The position numbers and the translations under genes were made by a program. Shown piece after piece: positions 41,721 through 50,500 of a DNA stretch of 64,000 nt; position 1 is the first letter of the stretch; the number at the start of each line of letters is the position of its first letter. Origin of the DNA: Enterococcus sp. BWR-S5 (GTDB taxonomy: Bacteria; Bacillota; Bacilli; Lactobacillales; Enterococcaceae); the NCBI RefSeq assembly GCF_016745255.1, contig NZ_JADOEQ010000001.1, positions 434,001 through 498,000 on the forward strand. The letters are read 5' to 3'. Under the pieces are notes generated by a model. It had not been told where the DNA came from. It made no database searches and saw only the letters and a program-made list of their open reading frames with translations.

Positions 41721-43904
41721 ATGAGTTGGCATGTTATAGAGACGGGCAGACAGCTTGAAAAGACCGTTGATTTTGGCAATAAGTTTCTTATAGGTAATGG
41801 TTATCTAGGGTATCGAGGAACAATGGAGGAATATGGGAAGGAAGAGCTTGTAGCCTGTAATTTAGCTGGTATCTATGATCAGCGGGGTTCGGCATGGCGT
41901 GAGCCGATTAATGCGCCAAATGGTTTTTATACACAGCTGTTTATAGATAATCAAGCGATGGATCTTCGGACAAGTGAGGTTATTACTCATTCACAGGAGT
42001 TGGATATGCAACGAGCAGTGCATCAGCGTAAAACAGTTTTCGCTGAAAAGGTTGGGGAGGTTACGATTGAAAGCGAGCGTTTTGCCAGTAGTACCGATAA
42101 TCATTTGTTGCATATGAGGTATTCCTTTTCTTTGGAGAAAACGGCAAGGGTTCGGCTAGTCACTGGAATCGATGGCGATATCTGGGATATTAATGGTCCC
42201 CACCTGTTTGATTATGACGAGTATTCAGAAGGGCAGACAATCGCGGTATCCGCTGTAAGCGGTGAGCTGAAGCATAAGATAGCAGTCGCTGACACAATCA
42301 GTCGAACATTTGAAGCAGAGGAACAGCTTTTAGAAACAGAGAAGGGGGTATTTCGACAGCTTGACTTCACTGCTCAAGCGGGTGTTGTTTACCAGCTGAC
42401 GAAGTCAGTGGCAATTTATACCTCTCAAGATACGAAAGAGCCTTTAGACGAAGCTGTGAAGGCCAGCTTCTCAGCAAACCAGTTCGGCTATGAGGTGTTA
42501 AAGCAAGCGCATGAAGCCGAGTGGCAAAATCGCTGGTCACTGTCAGATGTAGAAATTGAAGGAGATGATGAAGCACAATTAGCGTTGCGCTATAGTATCT
42601 ATCAGCTGCTGCTTACAGCTCCTTATCATGGACAGACGACTTCTATTCCGGCAAGAGGATTATCTGGTCAGACCTATAAGGGCGCGATATTCTGGGATAC
42701 AGAGATGTTCATGCTGCCGTTCTTTCTATATACTGCACCGGAAACTGCTAAAAATTTGATTGATTATCGGATAAAGACATTGAACGGAGCACGAGATAAA
42801 GCAAAGGAATATGGCTTTCGTGGCGCATTTTATGCGTGGGAGAGTCAGGAGAGTGGTCAGGATGCCTGCTCTGATTATAACGTGACTGATGTGTTTACCA
42901 ATCGCCCTATGCGTACGTATTTCAGGGATAAGCAAATTCATATCAGCGCAGCCGTTGCGTGTGGTATCTGGCAGACCTATTTGATGACAGAGGATTTGAA
43001 CCTGTTAATCAACGGTGGGGCAGAGGTAATTTTAGAGTGTGCACGCTTCTATAACTCCTATGCATATTATCGACCGGAGAAAGAACGATTTGAATTGATT
43101 GATGTGATTGGTCCGGATGAGTACCATGAACGTGTATACAATAATGCGTATACCAACAAAATGGCAGCTTATACAATTGATATTGCTATCCAGGCGTTGG
43201 AACGCCTGGAAGCAGATCCAACTAAACGTGAAGAATTGATTCGAAAGCTTGATTATCAAAGGGACATGGAGCAGCTGCAGACCTTGAAGGAAGGTTTGTA
43301 CGTGCCTAAACCAAACGAGCAGACAGGGCTAATCGAACAGTTTGATGGGTATTTTGATTTGGAGGATACGACAGTAGAAACGGTCCGCTCTCGTCTGCTT
43401 GATCCTAAGGAATACTGGGGTGGTGCATATGGTGTTGCTGCCGATACACAAATATTGAAACAGGCAGATGTCGTTTTGTTGCTGACCTTATTTAAGGACG
43501 AGTATTCAAAAGAAGTGAAAAAAAGAAATTGGCAATATTATGAACCTCGGACAGAGCATGGTTCTTCATTAAGCCCGTGTATTTATGCGTTACTGGCTTG
43601 TGATATAGGCGATCCGGAATGGGCCTACCCGTATTTTATGAAAACAGCATCTGTTGATTTGACAGGCGCGTCTAAACAGTTTGCCGGTACGATTTATATT
43701 GGCGGAACCCACCCGGCGGCGAATGGCGGTGCATGGATGGCCGCAGTTTTAGGCTTTGCGGGATTGGAAATCAAGGACGGTGAGATTTCAGTGAATCCTA
43801 AGCTGCCGGAAAAATGGCAGAAAATGAGCTTTAGTATTCAACTGAAACAAGAGATTTATCGAATAGAAGTAACGAAAGAAGGCGGAAGTGTATGGAAGCA
43901 ATGA
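41721..43904 (+). CDS. Glycoside hydrolase family 65 phosphorylase, second of two
   Basis: A 727-residue GH65 enzyme, clearly different from its neighbour. N-terminal domain FGNKFLIGNGYLGYRGTMEEY; barrel motif GAIFWDTEMFMLPFFLY; catalytic Glu in VIGPDEYHERVYNNAYTN (about residue 467); phosphate loop ARTEHGSSLSPCIYALLA-like at about 610. Its extended segment with the CSDYNVTDVFTNRPM pattern is closer to kojibiose/nigerose-type phosphorylases than to maltose phosphorylase. ATG 41721 has AAGGAGGG 6 nt upstream; an upstream reading passes through the terminator hairpin region and is not credible. It overlaps the mutase gene by 13 nt. Confidence 0.88.
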   Translation: MSWHVIETGRQLEKTVDFGNKFLIGNGYLGYRGTMEEYGKEELVACNLAGIYDQRGSAWREPINAPNGFYTQLFIDNQAMDLRTSEVITHSQELDMQRAVHQRKTVFAEKVGEVTIESERFASSTDNHLLHMRYSFSLEKTARVRLVTGIDGDIWDINGPHLFDYDEYSEGQTIAVSAVSGELKHKIAVADTISRTFEAEEQLLETEKGVFRQLDFTAQAGVVYQLTKSVAIYTSQDTKEPLDEAVKASFSANQFGYEVLKQAHEAEWQNRWSLSDVEIEGDDEAQLALRYSIYQLLLTAPYHGQTTSIPARGLSGQTYKGAIFWDTEMFMLPFFLYTAPETAKNLIDYRIKTLNGARDKAKEYGFRGAFYAWESQESGQDACSDYNVTDVFTNRPMRTYFRDKQIHISAAVACGIWQTYLMTEDLNLLINGGAEVILECARFYNSYAYYRPEKERFELIDVIGPDEYHERVYNNAYTNKMAAYTIDIAIQALERLEADPTKREELIRKLDYQRDMEQLQTLKEGLYVPKPNEQTGLIEQFDGYFDLEDTTVETVRSRLLDPKEYWGGAYGVAADTQILKQADVVLLLTLFKDEYSKEVKKRNWQYYEPRTEHGSSLSPCIYALLACDIGDPEWAYPYFMKTASVDLTGASKQFAGTIYIGGTHPAANGGAWMAAVLGFAGLEIKDGEISVNPKLPEKWQKMSFSIQLKQEIYRIEVTKEGGSVWKQ

Positions 43905-44524
43905 AGGGAGCAATCTTTGATTTAGATGGCGTACTGGTAGACACGGCAAAATACCATTATCTAGCATGGAAAAAACTGGCAGACCAGCTGGGAATCGACT
44001 TTACAGAGGCTGACAATGAACAGTTGAAAGGAGTCAGTCGTGTTCGTTCATTAGAGATTTTGTTGGGGCTTGGTGGTATCGAAAAGGACGAATTAGAGCA
44101 GAGCCGTCTTAGAGAGCTGAAAAACAATTGGTATCTGGCATTTATCAAGGATATGACAGAAAAGGAGCTTTTAGCCGGAGCGAAGGAGTATCTTCTTCAA
44201 TTGAGAGAGGAAGGCGTAAAAATTTCTTTAGGCTCAGCCAGTAAAAATGCAGTATCCATTCTGAAAAGCCTAAATATCTATGAGTTGTTTGATGAAATTA
44301 TTGATGGAACGAAGGTAGTAAATGCCAAACCAGATCCGGAGGTCTTTTTGAAGGCGGCAGAGGGGCTTGGTTTGAAGTCAAATGAGTGTGTCGTTTTTGA
44401 GGATGCACAGGCCGGTGTGCAGGCAGGAAAATCAGCGGGCATGTATGTAGTAGGGATTGGAACAAAAGAAAATCTCCCTGAGGCAGATGAGGTCGTAGCC
44501 GGGCTGTATCAACTAGTGAAATAA
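43892..44524 (+). CDS. pgmB: Beta-phosphoglucomutase
   Basis: A 210-residue HAD-superfamily enzyme converting the beta-glucose-1-phosphate released by GH65 phosphorylases to glucose-6-phosphate. FDLDGVLVDTAKYHYLAW has the nucleophile Asp10 and acid/base Asp12; GSASKNA (about residue 115), KPDPEVF and FEDAQAGVQAG complete the HAD motifs. The LKGVSRVRSLE loop in the cap is typical of beta-PGM. ATG 43892 lies within the end of the GH65 gene, with GAAGGCGG upstream. Last gene before a terminator. Confidence 0.93.
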   Translation: MEAMKGAIFDLDGVLVDTAKYHYLAWKKLADQLGIDFTEADNEQLKGVSRVRSLEILLGLGGIEKDELEQSRLRELKNNWYLAFIKDMTEKELLAGAKEYLLQLREEGVKISLGSASKNAVSILKSLNIYELFDEIIDGTKVVNAKPDPEVFLKAAEGLGLKSNECVVFEDAQAGVQAGKSAGMYVVGIGTKENLPEADEVVAGLYQLVK

Positions 44525-44532
44525 TAGATAGA

Positions 44533-44567
44533 AACGGTAGAAGACAACAAATCTTCTGCCGTTTTTT
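44533..44567 (+). terminator. Terminator of the sugar locus
   Basis: AACGGTAGAAGA (44533-44544) pairs with TCTTCTGCCGTT (44552-44563), with one T-G pair, followed by TTTT. Confidence 0.88.
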
Positions 44568-44638
44568 GATTCAAAAAACGAAAGAGAAAGGTTGATTTTC
44601 GAATAAATAAGGAGTCCATTAAGCTTGCGGCTAACAGC

Positions 44639-44666
44639 TTTACATCTTGAAAAATCCTAGTATAAT
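44639..44666 (+). promoter_or_regulatory. Promoter of mnmA
   Basis: TTTACA (44639-44644), 16 nt, TATAAT (44661-44666), ending 70 nt before the start codon. Confidence 0.7.
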
Positions 44667-44721
44667 TGGTATCACTGGAAACAGCGACCTTCAAATCGTG
44701 GATATTTCAGAATCTAAATGA

Positions 44722-45858
<1,137 letters not shown>

Positions 45859-45906
45859 CTCAAAAAAAGCGGACTAACCCGTTGTCAAAAGGCACGGGCA
45901 GTCATT

Positions 45907-45956
45907 GAATAGACTGAACTAAACTAGCTTCTACACCATGTTTAGTTCAGCTATTC
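45907..45956. terminator. Long hairpin after mnmA
   Basis: GAATAG plus CTGAACTAAAC (45914-45924) pair with GTTTAGTTCAG (45940-45950) plus CTATTC. The tail is only moderately T-rich. Probable mnmA terminator. Confidence 0.6.
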
Positions 45957-46001
45957 ATTGTTATTTAATAAATAACTGTCGTTTTTTAACAGTTCAATTA
46001 C

Positions 46002-46030
46002 TTGCATCTTCCGATGGAACTGACTACAAT
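46002..46030 (+). promoter_or_regulatory. Promoter of the DUF1033 gene
   Basis: TTGCAT, 17 nt, TACAAT, ending 33 nt before the start codon. Confidence 0.7.
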
Positions 46031-46062
46031 AGCACTTGTATGACTTTAAAGAGGTGAAAAAT

Positions 46063-46434
46063 GTGTATCAAGTGATAACAATGTACGGTGATAATGAACC
46101 ATGGTGGTTTTTCGAAGACTGGCGCGAAGATATCATAGAAGAACGCAAATTTGATTGTTTGGATGAAGCAGCTACATACTACCTGCAAAAGTGGCAGGAA
46201 ATTTCTTCAGAATATACATATACAAATGCTAAACCAAATTATCTTTCTGCCTTTTGGAATGATGGAGATGAACGCTGGTGTGATGAATGCGATGAAGACC
46301 TTCAACAATATAAGGGCTTGGCCCTATTGCAAAATGACGAGCAAGTGAGCTTTGAAAGTGTGAAGGATCTTTATGTAACAGCAAATGAATGTGCAAAACC
46401 GCGATGTTGTAAAAGCAATTTGGTTTCACAATAA
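46063..46434 (+). CDS. DUF1033 family protein
   Basis: A 123-residue acidic, Trp-rich cytoplasmic protein (MYGDNEPWWFFEDW, then SAFWNDGDERWCDECDEDLQQY), recognised as DUF1033, found across Lactobacillales. Function unknown. GTG 46063 is taken as start from AAAGAGGTG 7 nt upstream and from the family N-terminus (VYQVITMYG); an ATG at 46061 is out of frame. Confidence 0.84.
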   Translation: MYQVITMYGDNEPWWFFEDWREDIIEERKFDCLDEAATYYLQKWQEISSEYTYTNAKPNYLSAFWNDGDERWCDECDEDLQQYKGLALLQNDEQVSFESVKDLYVTANECAKPRCCKSNLVSQ

Positions 46435-46452
46435 AATAAGTAGATGAGGTAT

Positions 46453-46482
46453 GGCTGAGGTGTGTTTTCCCTCGGCTATTTC
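46453..46482 (+). terminator. Probable terminator after DUF1033 gene
   Basis: GGCTGAGG (46453-46460) pairs with CCTCGGCT (46469-46476), including a T-G pair, followed by ATTTCTTT. An extended -10 (TGTTATAAT) near 46580 is a candidate promoter for topB. Confidence 0.6.
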
Positions 46483-46716
46483 TTTATCTCAAGGGAAAGA
46501 TGAGTGTTATTCATTCCTCTGTCGGTTTTACCCATTATATTAGATTTATAAAAAGATAGATTAATTTGGCTCAGGATTTGTTATAATCAAACGTATGTAT
46601 AGATTTGGTAGGAGGCTGGTTAACTAGCAGCTTTCTATATATCCCATAACCAGGTGTTTGTTTGTCTGAGTGCTGGATTTCTAGGGATGGATACAGAAAA
46701 AACAAAGGAGAAATAT

Positions 46717-48804
46717 ATGTCTAAAAAACAATTGATTATCGCTGAAAAGCCCAGTGTTGCGAAGGATTTGAGCCGGGTGTTAAAAGCGAATAATAAGAAT
46801 AAAAGCTACTATGAAGGGCCGACAGCCATTGTTACTTGGGCTTTAGGTCACTTACTTGGGCTGAAAATGCCTGAGGATATTAATAAAGAATGGCAAAGCT
46901 GGCAGATGGATACTTTGCCGATGCTGCCTAAACAATTAGGAATCAAACCTCTTCCGAAGACTGGTCATCAATTGAAGGCCATTAAACAGCTGGCAAATCG
47001 AAAAGATGTCGGGGAAGTAGTGATTGCAACTGATGCCGGACGTGAGGGTGAGCTTATTGCTCGTTGGATTTTAGAGTATATTCGTTTCGACAAGCCCGTA
47101 AAACGGTTATGGATATCTTCTCAAACCGATAAAGCGATTAAAGAAGGGTTTAAGCAGCTGAAACCGGCGAAGGAATACGATAATCTTTATTATTCTGCTT
47201 TAGCAAGAGCTAAGGCGGATTGGCTGGTAGGGTTGAATGTTACGCGAGCATTGACTGTAAAGTATCAGGATAGCCTGTCTGCCGGACGTGTCCAGACCCC
47301 TACTTTGGCTCTGGTTCGCGACCAAGAGAAGAAAATCGAAGCATTTCGTCCGCAAACCTATTTTACTGTGGACTTGCTCCACGAAAAGGAAAAAGGTCGT
47401 TTGGTTCAGAAAAACCAGTTTGCTTTCAAGGAACGGAACGAAGTTGAAGCCTTTGTGAAGGAGTTAAGCAAACAAAAAGGTAAAGTCACTGATATTCAAG
47501 ATAAAATAAAAACGGAGCATGCGCCGTTGCCATATGACTTGACTGAGGTTCAGAGGGACGCCAATCAGCGCTATCAATTCTCTGCTAAAAAGACGTTGTC
47601 TCTCGTTCAAAGTCTCTACGAATTTCATAAAATCGTGACCTATCCAAGAACGGACAGCAAGTACTTGACGACGGATATGAAGGAAACGATGAAGGAACGT
47701 CTACAGGCGATAAGCACTAGCTTCCCGGAAGCAAAAGCCTACTTGAAAAACGGCGGTAAAGTCGTTCAAGATAAGGTCTTCAACAATACTAAAGTCAGCG
47801 ATCACCATGCATTGATACCAACAGAGCAGTCACCAAGATTTGAAAAGCTGAGTAATGACGAACAAAAAATTTATTTGATGATTGTTAACCGTTTCTTAGG
47901 CTTGTTTGCGAAACCACATCGGGCCAATCAGCGAAAAATCACTGTTCAATTTGGCAAGGAACAGTTTGTCTTCCGCCAAAATAAGGTTGAGGAAGCCGGC
48001 TGGAAGCAAGAGAAGGAAGAAGCTGTTATCAGTGCTGACTGGAAGATTGGCATGGTCATTCCGGCAAACTTCACTATTAACAAAGAGTTAACCTCTCCGC
48101 CAAAGCCATTGAATGAAGGCACATTGCTTGGTGCCATGGAGAAGCATAGCTTGGGAACCCCGGCTACCAGAGCTGAAATCATTGAGAAGCTGATAAAATC
48201 TGAGCTGATGGAGCGGACCAACCAAGGCCTCTTGGTTTCACCAAAAGGCAAACAGCTGCTTCAGCTGGTCAACCCATCACTTGTGACACCTGAGTTGACG
48301 GAAACATGGGAGAAAACACTTGAGGATATTGCGAAGGGCAGAAAAAACAGTACGTCCTTCCTGAAGGAAATTGAAGAAGATACGAAACGCTTGGTCAGTG
48401 AAATTAAGCAAAGCGAAAGCAAGTATCAAGATTTTTCAATTACTCAAAAGAAATGTCCGGAGTGCGGTGAAAACCTACGGGAAAAGAATACCAGAGACGG
48501 AAAAATCTATGTATGCTCCAGCCAAGATTGTAATTACAGAAGAAGAAAGGACCCTAAAACAACTAACCATCGTTGTCCTCAATGCCATAAAAAAATGGTG
48601 ATTATTGAAGGGAAGAACGGTGCTTACTTCAAGTGTAATACGTGCTCAATCAGCGAAAAAATCGAGGATAAAAAGCAACGGAGCAAGAAAATGACCAAGC
48701 ATGAGGAACGTCGTCTGATGAAGAAGTATTCGCAGAAGGATGAGCCGGAGGAAAGTCCATTAGCAGCAGCATTACGTGCAGCAATGGGAGATGACAATGA
48801 ATAA
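46717..48804 (+). CDS. topB: DNA topoisomerase III
   Basis: A 695-residue type IA topoisomerase. The Toprim domain begins LIIAEKPSVAKDL and includes DAGREGELIARWILEY (about 110-125). The active tyrosine is in KIVTYPRTDSKYL (about residue 309), with SAGRVQTPTLALV before it. The C-terminus carries two zinc-ribbon units (CPECGENL...CSSQDCNY and CPQCHKKM...CNTC) and a basic tail. ATG 46717 follows AAAGGAG; a longer frame starting at 46654 lacks a ribosome-binding site. Chromosomal type by context; convergent with the VanW-like gene. Confidence 0.94.
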   Translation: MSKKQLIIAEKPSVAKDLSRVLKANNKNKSYYEGPTAIVTWALGHLLGLKMPEDINKEWQSWQMDTLPMLPKQLGIKPLPKTGHQLKAIKQLANRKDVGEVVIATDAGREGELIARWILEYIRFDKPVKRLWISSQTDKAIKEGFKQLKPAKEYDNLYYSALARAKADWLVGLNVTRALTVKYQDSLSAGRVQTPTLALVRDQEKKIEAFRPQTYFTVDLLHEKEKGRLVQKNQFAFKERNEVEAFVKELSKQKGKVTDIQDKIKTEHAPLPYDLTEVQRDANQRYQFSAKKTLSLVQSLYEFHKIVTYPRTDSKYLTTDMKETMKERLQAISTSFPEAKAYLKNGGKVVQDKVFNNTKVSDHHALIPTEQSPRFEKLSNDEQKIYLMIVNRFLGLFAKPHRANQRKITVQFGKEQFVFRQNKVEEAGWKQEKEEAVISADWKIGMVIPANFTINKELTSPPKPLNEGTLLGAMEKHSLGTPATRAEIIEKLIKSELMERTNQGLLVSPKGKQLLQLVNPSLVTPELTETWEKTLEDIAKGRKNSTSFLKEIEEDTKRLVSEIKQSESKYQDFSITQKKCPECGENLREKNTRDGKIYVCSSQDCNYRRRKDPKTTNHRCPQCHKKMVIIEGKNGAYFKCNTCSISEKIEDKKQRSKKMTKHEERRLMKKYSQKDEPEESPLAAALRAAMGDDNE

Positions 48805-48924
48805 TAAAAGAGTTTGAGACAATAATCGAGACGAAAATTTATCCATACATTAAAGATGAACAAGCGGTGGAATAAAGCTGCGTTATGTGGGTGCGATAAT
48901 AACAAGTCCTTGAAAGTCTTCATA

Positions 48925-48985
48925 AATAAGCCGTAATATACTGAAATGACTTTTCGCATTTCCAGTATATTACGGCTTATTGTTT
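48925..48985. terminator. Bidirectional terminator between topB and the vanW-like gene
   Basis: AATAAGCCGTAATATACTG (48925-48943) pairs perfectly with CAGTATATTACGGCTTATT (48963-48981), with an inner GAAATG/CATTTC stem, then TGTTTTCT. Confidence 0.85.
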
Positions 48986-49029
48986 TCTCATATAAAAGAT
49001 ACGTTAGACAAAGGCTGGAGCTCATAAAG

Positions 49030-49851
49030 TTATCGTTCAACGATAGTTAAATTTGCGGTATCGTAAACAACTTTTGCATGATTGGTTTTAATTAATTCTT
49101 TCTTTATTACATTTCCAGTTCTTTTTTCGATGATGTTGCGGTAGACTTTGCCATTACGGTAGACAATTCCCTGTTCACGACTGAAATGCTCATCCTCCAC
49201 CTTGATATGGTAGCTATAAGGTTGTTCCTTTTCAGCATAGAGCTCACCATGCAAGTAGACTTCATCTGTATAGGTAATCAATTGATAGGTTTGGTCTGTT
49301 GTGTTTTTAAAACGATAATCCAAATAGTTATAAACAATGGATGTTCCAGTACCAAAAGGAATCACACGTCCAAAATCAGGAAAAAGGTCTAAGCCATCAT
49401 GGTGATGATGTTCAACAATCTCAAACGGTGTATGTAGGATAATCCAATGGATAAGATTAGTAAACTGACACATACCGCCGCCTATTCCGCTAATAGATTC
49501 TTCCTTTCCTATCATTAAACCTTCTTTGTAGCCATCCTTTTCTTTACAAGGACCGACAAGCTGCCAGAAAGAAAAAACTTCACCGGGCTTGATTACTATT
49601 CCAGAAATCTTTGGTGTAGCTATCGCCAGATTTTCTGCTTTGTTATTTTGTAAATGTAAATCGACATTTCCAAGCTTCCTTCGAATCAATGAGCGATGCT
49701 TATAGATAGACACAGGAAGTCTGAGTTTTCTTTTTTCAGAAGCAAAGGCTTGACGACTTAATGTGTCGCGTATAGTTCTACCTGCTCTGTTCTTTAAAAT
49801 TGAAATCTGATACGTGGTTGGCGAAATCTCGCAAAATAATTTTCTACCCAA
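49030..49851 (-). CDS. VanW family protein
   Basis: A 273-residue protein with the VanW core: PKISGIVIKPGEVFSFWQLVGPC, GYKEGLMIGKEESISGIGGGMCQFTNLIHW (including the conserved Gly-Gly-Gly-x-Cys-Gln) and HHHDGLDLFPDFGRVIPFGTGTSIVYNYLDYRF. VanW accompanies some vancomycin operons but is widespread and of unknown function; no van ligase or regulator lies nearby, so resistance is not implied. There is no clear signal peptide. It begins at TTG 49851 with GGAGGG upstream, with no better ATG near. Confidence 0.86.
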   Translation of the reverse strand: MGRKLFCEISPTTYQISILKNRAGRTIRDTLSRQAFASEKRKLRLPVSIYKHRSLIRRKLGNVDLHLQNNKAENLAIATPKISGIVIKPGEVFSFWQLVGPCKEKDGYKEGLMIGKEESISGIGGGMCQFTNLIHWIILHTPFEIVEHHHHDGLDLFPDFGRVIPFGTGTSIVYNYLDYRFKNTTDQTYQLITYTDEVYLHGELYAEKEQPYSYHIKVEDEHFSREQGIVYRNGKVYRNIIEKRTGNVIKKELIKTNHAKVVYDTANLTIVER

Positions 49852-50070
49852 TATAAACCCTCCAATATTTCTTCCCCTTTTCTACTGAATTATTACACAA
49901 CATTACAAATAAGTCAAATATGTTTCGTTAATATTTCTTAGCATGTAACATTAAAGCGATAATTATTTCATAAGCTGTAGTAAATTCATAATATAGCTAC
50001 TTTTTGCTGATGAAAAACAGAACAGATAATTGAAATTTTTTTAATTGAACACTAAAACGAATGGGGGTAC

Positions 50071-50099
50071 TTTTGTTCGTCTTCTTTTTTAGGTATAAT
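50071..50099 (+). promoter_or_regulatory. Promoter of ftsK
   Basis: TTTTGT (50071-50076), 17 nt, TATAAT (50094-50099). The transcript would have a leader of about 400 nt. The 49852-50070 stretch shows nothing else. Confidence 0.65.
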
Positions 50100-50175
50100 G
50101 GAGGTTATCGGAAAGAGAAGAATTTTACTCTTATATGAATAAGCACCCAGATGCAGTGCTGGCAAAATTCCAAAG

Positions 50176-50500
50176 GGAAGAGGAACTATTATTCTTATGC
50201 ATGACCCTCTAGAATAATAGATATCGAACCACTAAAAAGAAAGAACTACGAAATCACTTGAGTAGTTCTCACAAAAAGGAAGAGGAGAGCCATTATTCTT
50301 TTGTAGGAACATCTAGAAATAATGGCCATCGGACCACTAAAAAGAAAGAACTACGAAATTATTTGAGTAGTTCTGTCAAAAAGGAAGAGGAGAACTATTA
50401 TTCTTATGTATGACCTACTAGAATAATAGATATCGAACCTCCAAAATAAAGAAACAGGGAAGTTACCTGACCTGTTTCCTCAAAAAGGAAGAGGAGAGCA
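50176..50500 (+). repeat. Three tandem two-hairpin repeats in the ftsK leader
   Basis: Units begin with GGAAGAGG at 50176, 50278 and 50383, with a fourth at 50486 that is the ftsK ribosome-binding site; the period is 102-105 nt. Each unit has hairpin A and hairpin B. Hairpin A is CTATTATTCT/AGAATAATAG (50186/50211 and 50395/50420), changed to GCCATTATT/AATAATGGC in unit 2. Hairpin B is AGAACTAC/GTAGTTCT (50242/50262 and 50347/50367), changed to GAAACAGG/CCTGTTTC in unit 3 (50451/50471). The stems vary while pairing is kept, indicating function as RNA. Confidence 0.8.

Noticed and set aside
49030-49851. Vancomycin-resistance gene
   Set aside because: VanW-family proteins are widespread; no vanHAX, vanRS or related genes are near.
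50186-50430. Short peptides such as MHDPLE and MYDLLE in the ftsK leader units
   Set aside because: Spacing to the repeated Shine-Dalgarno is too long and unit 2 has no start codon.
50176-50486. CRISPR-like or mobile repeat interpretation of the ftsK leader
   Set aside because: Units are contiguous, ~103 nt, internally folded and end at the ftsK ribosome-binding site; no short repeat/spacer pattern.
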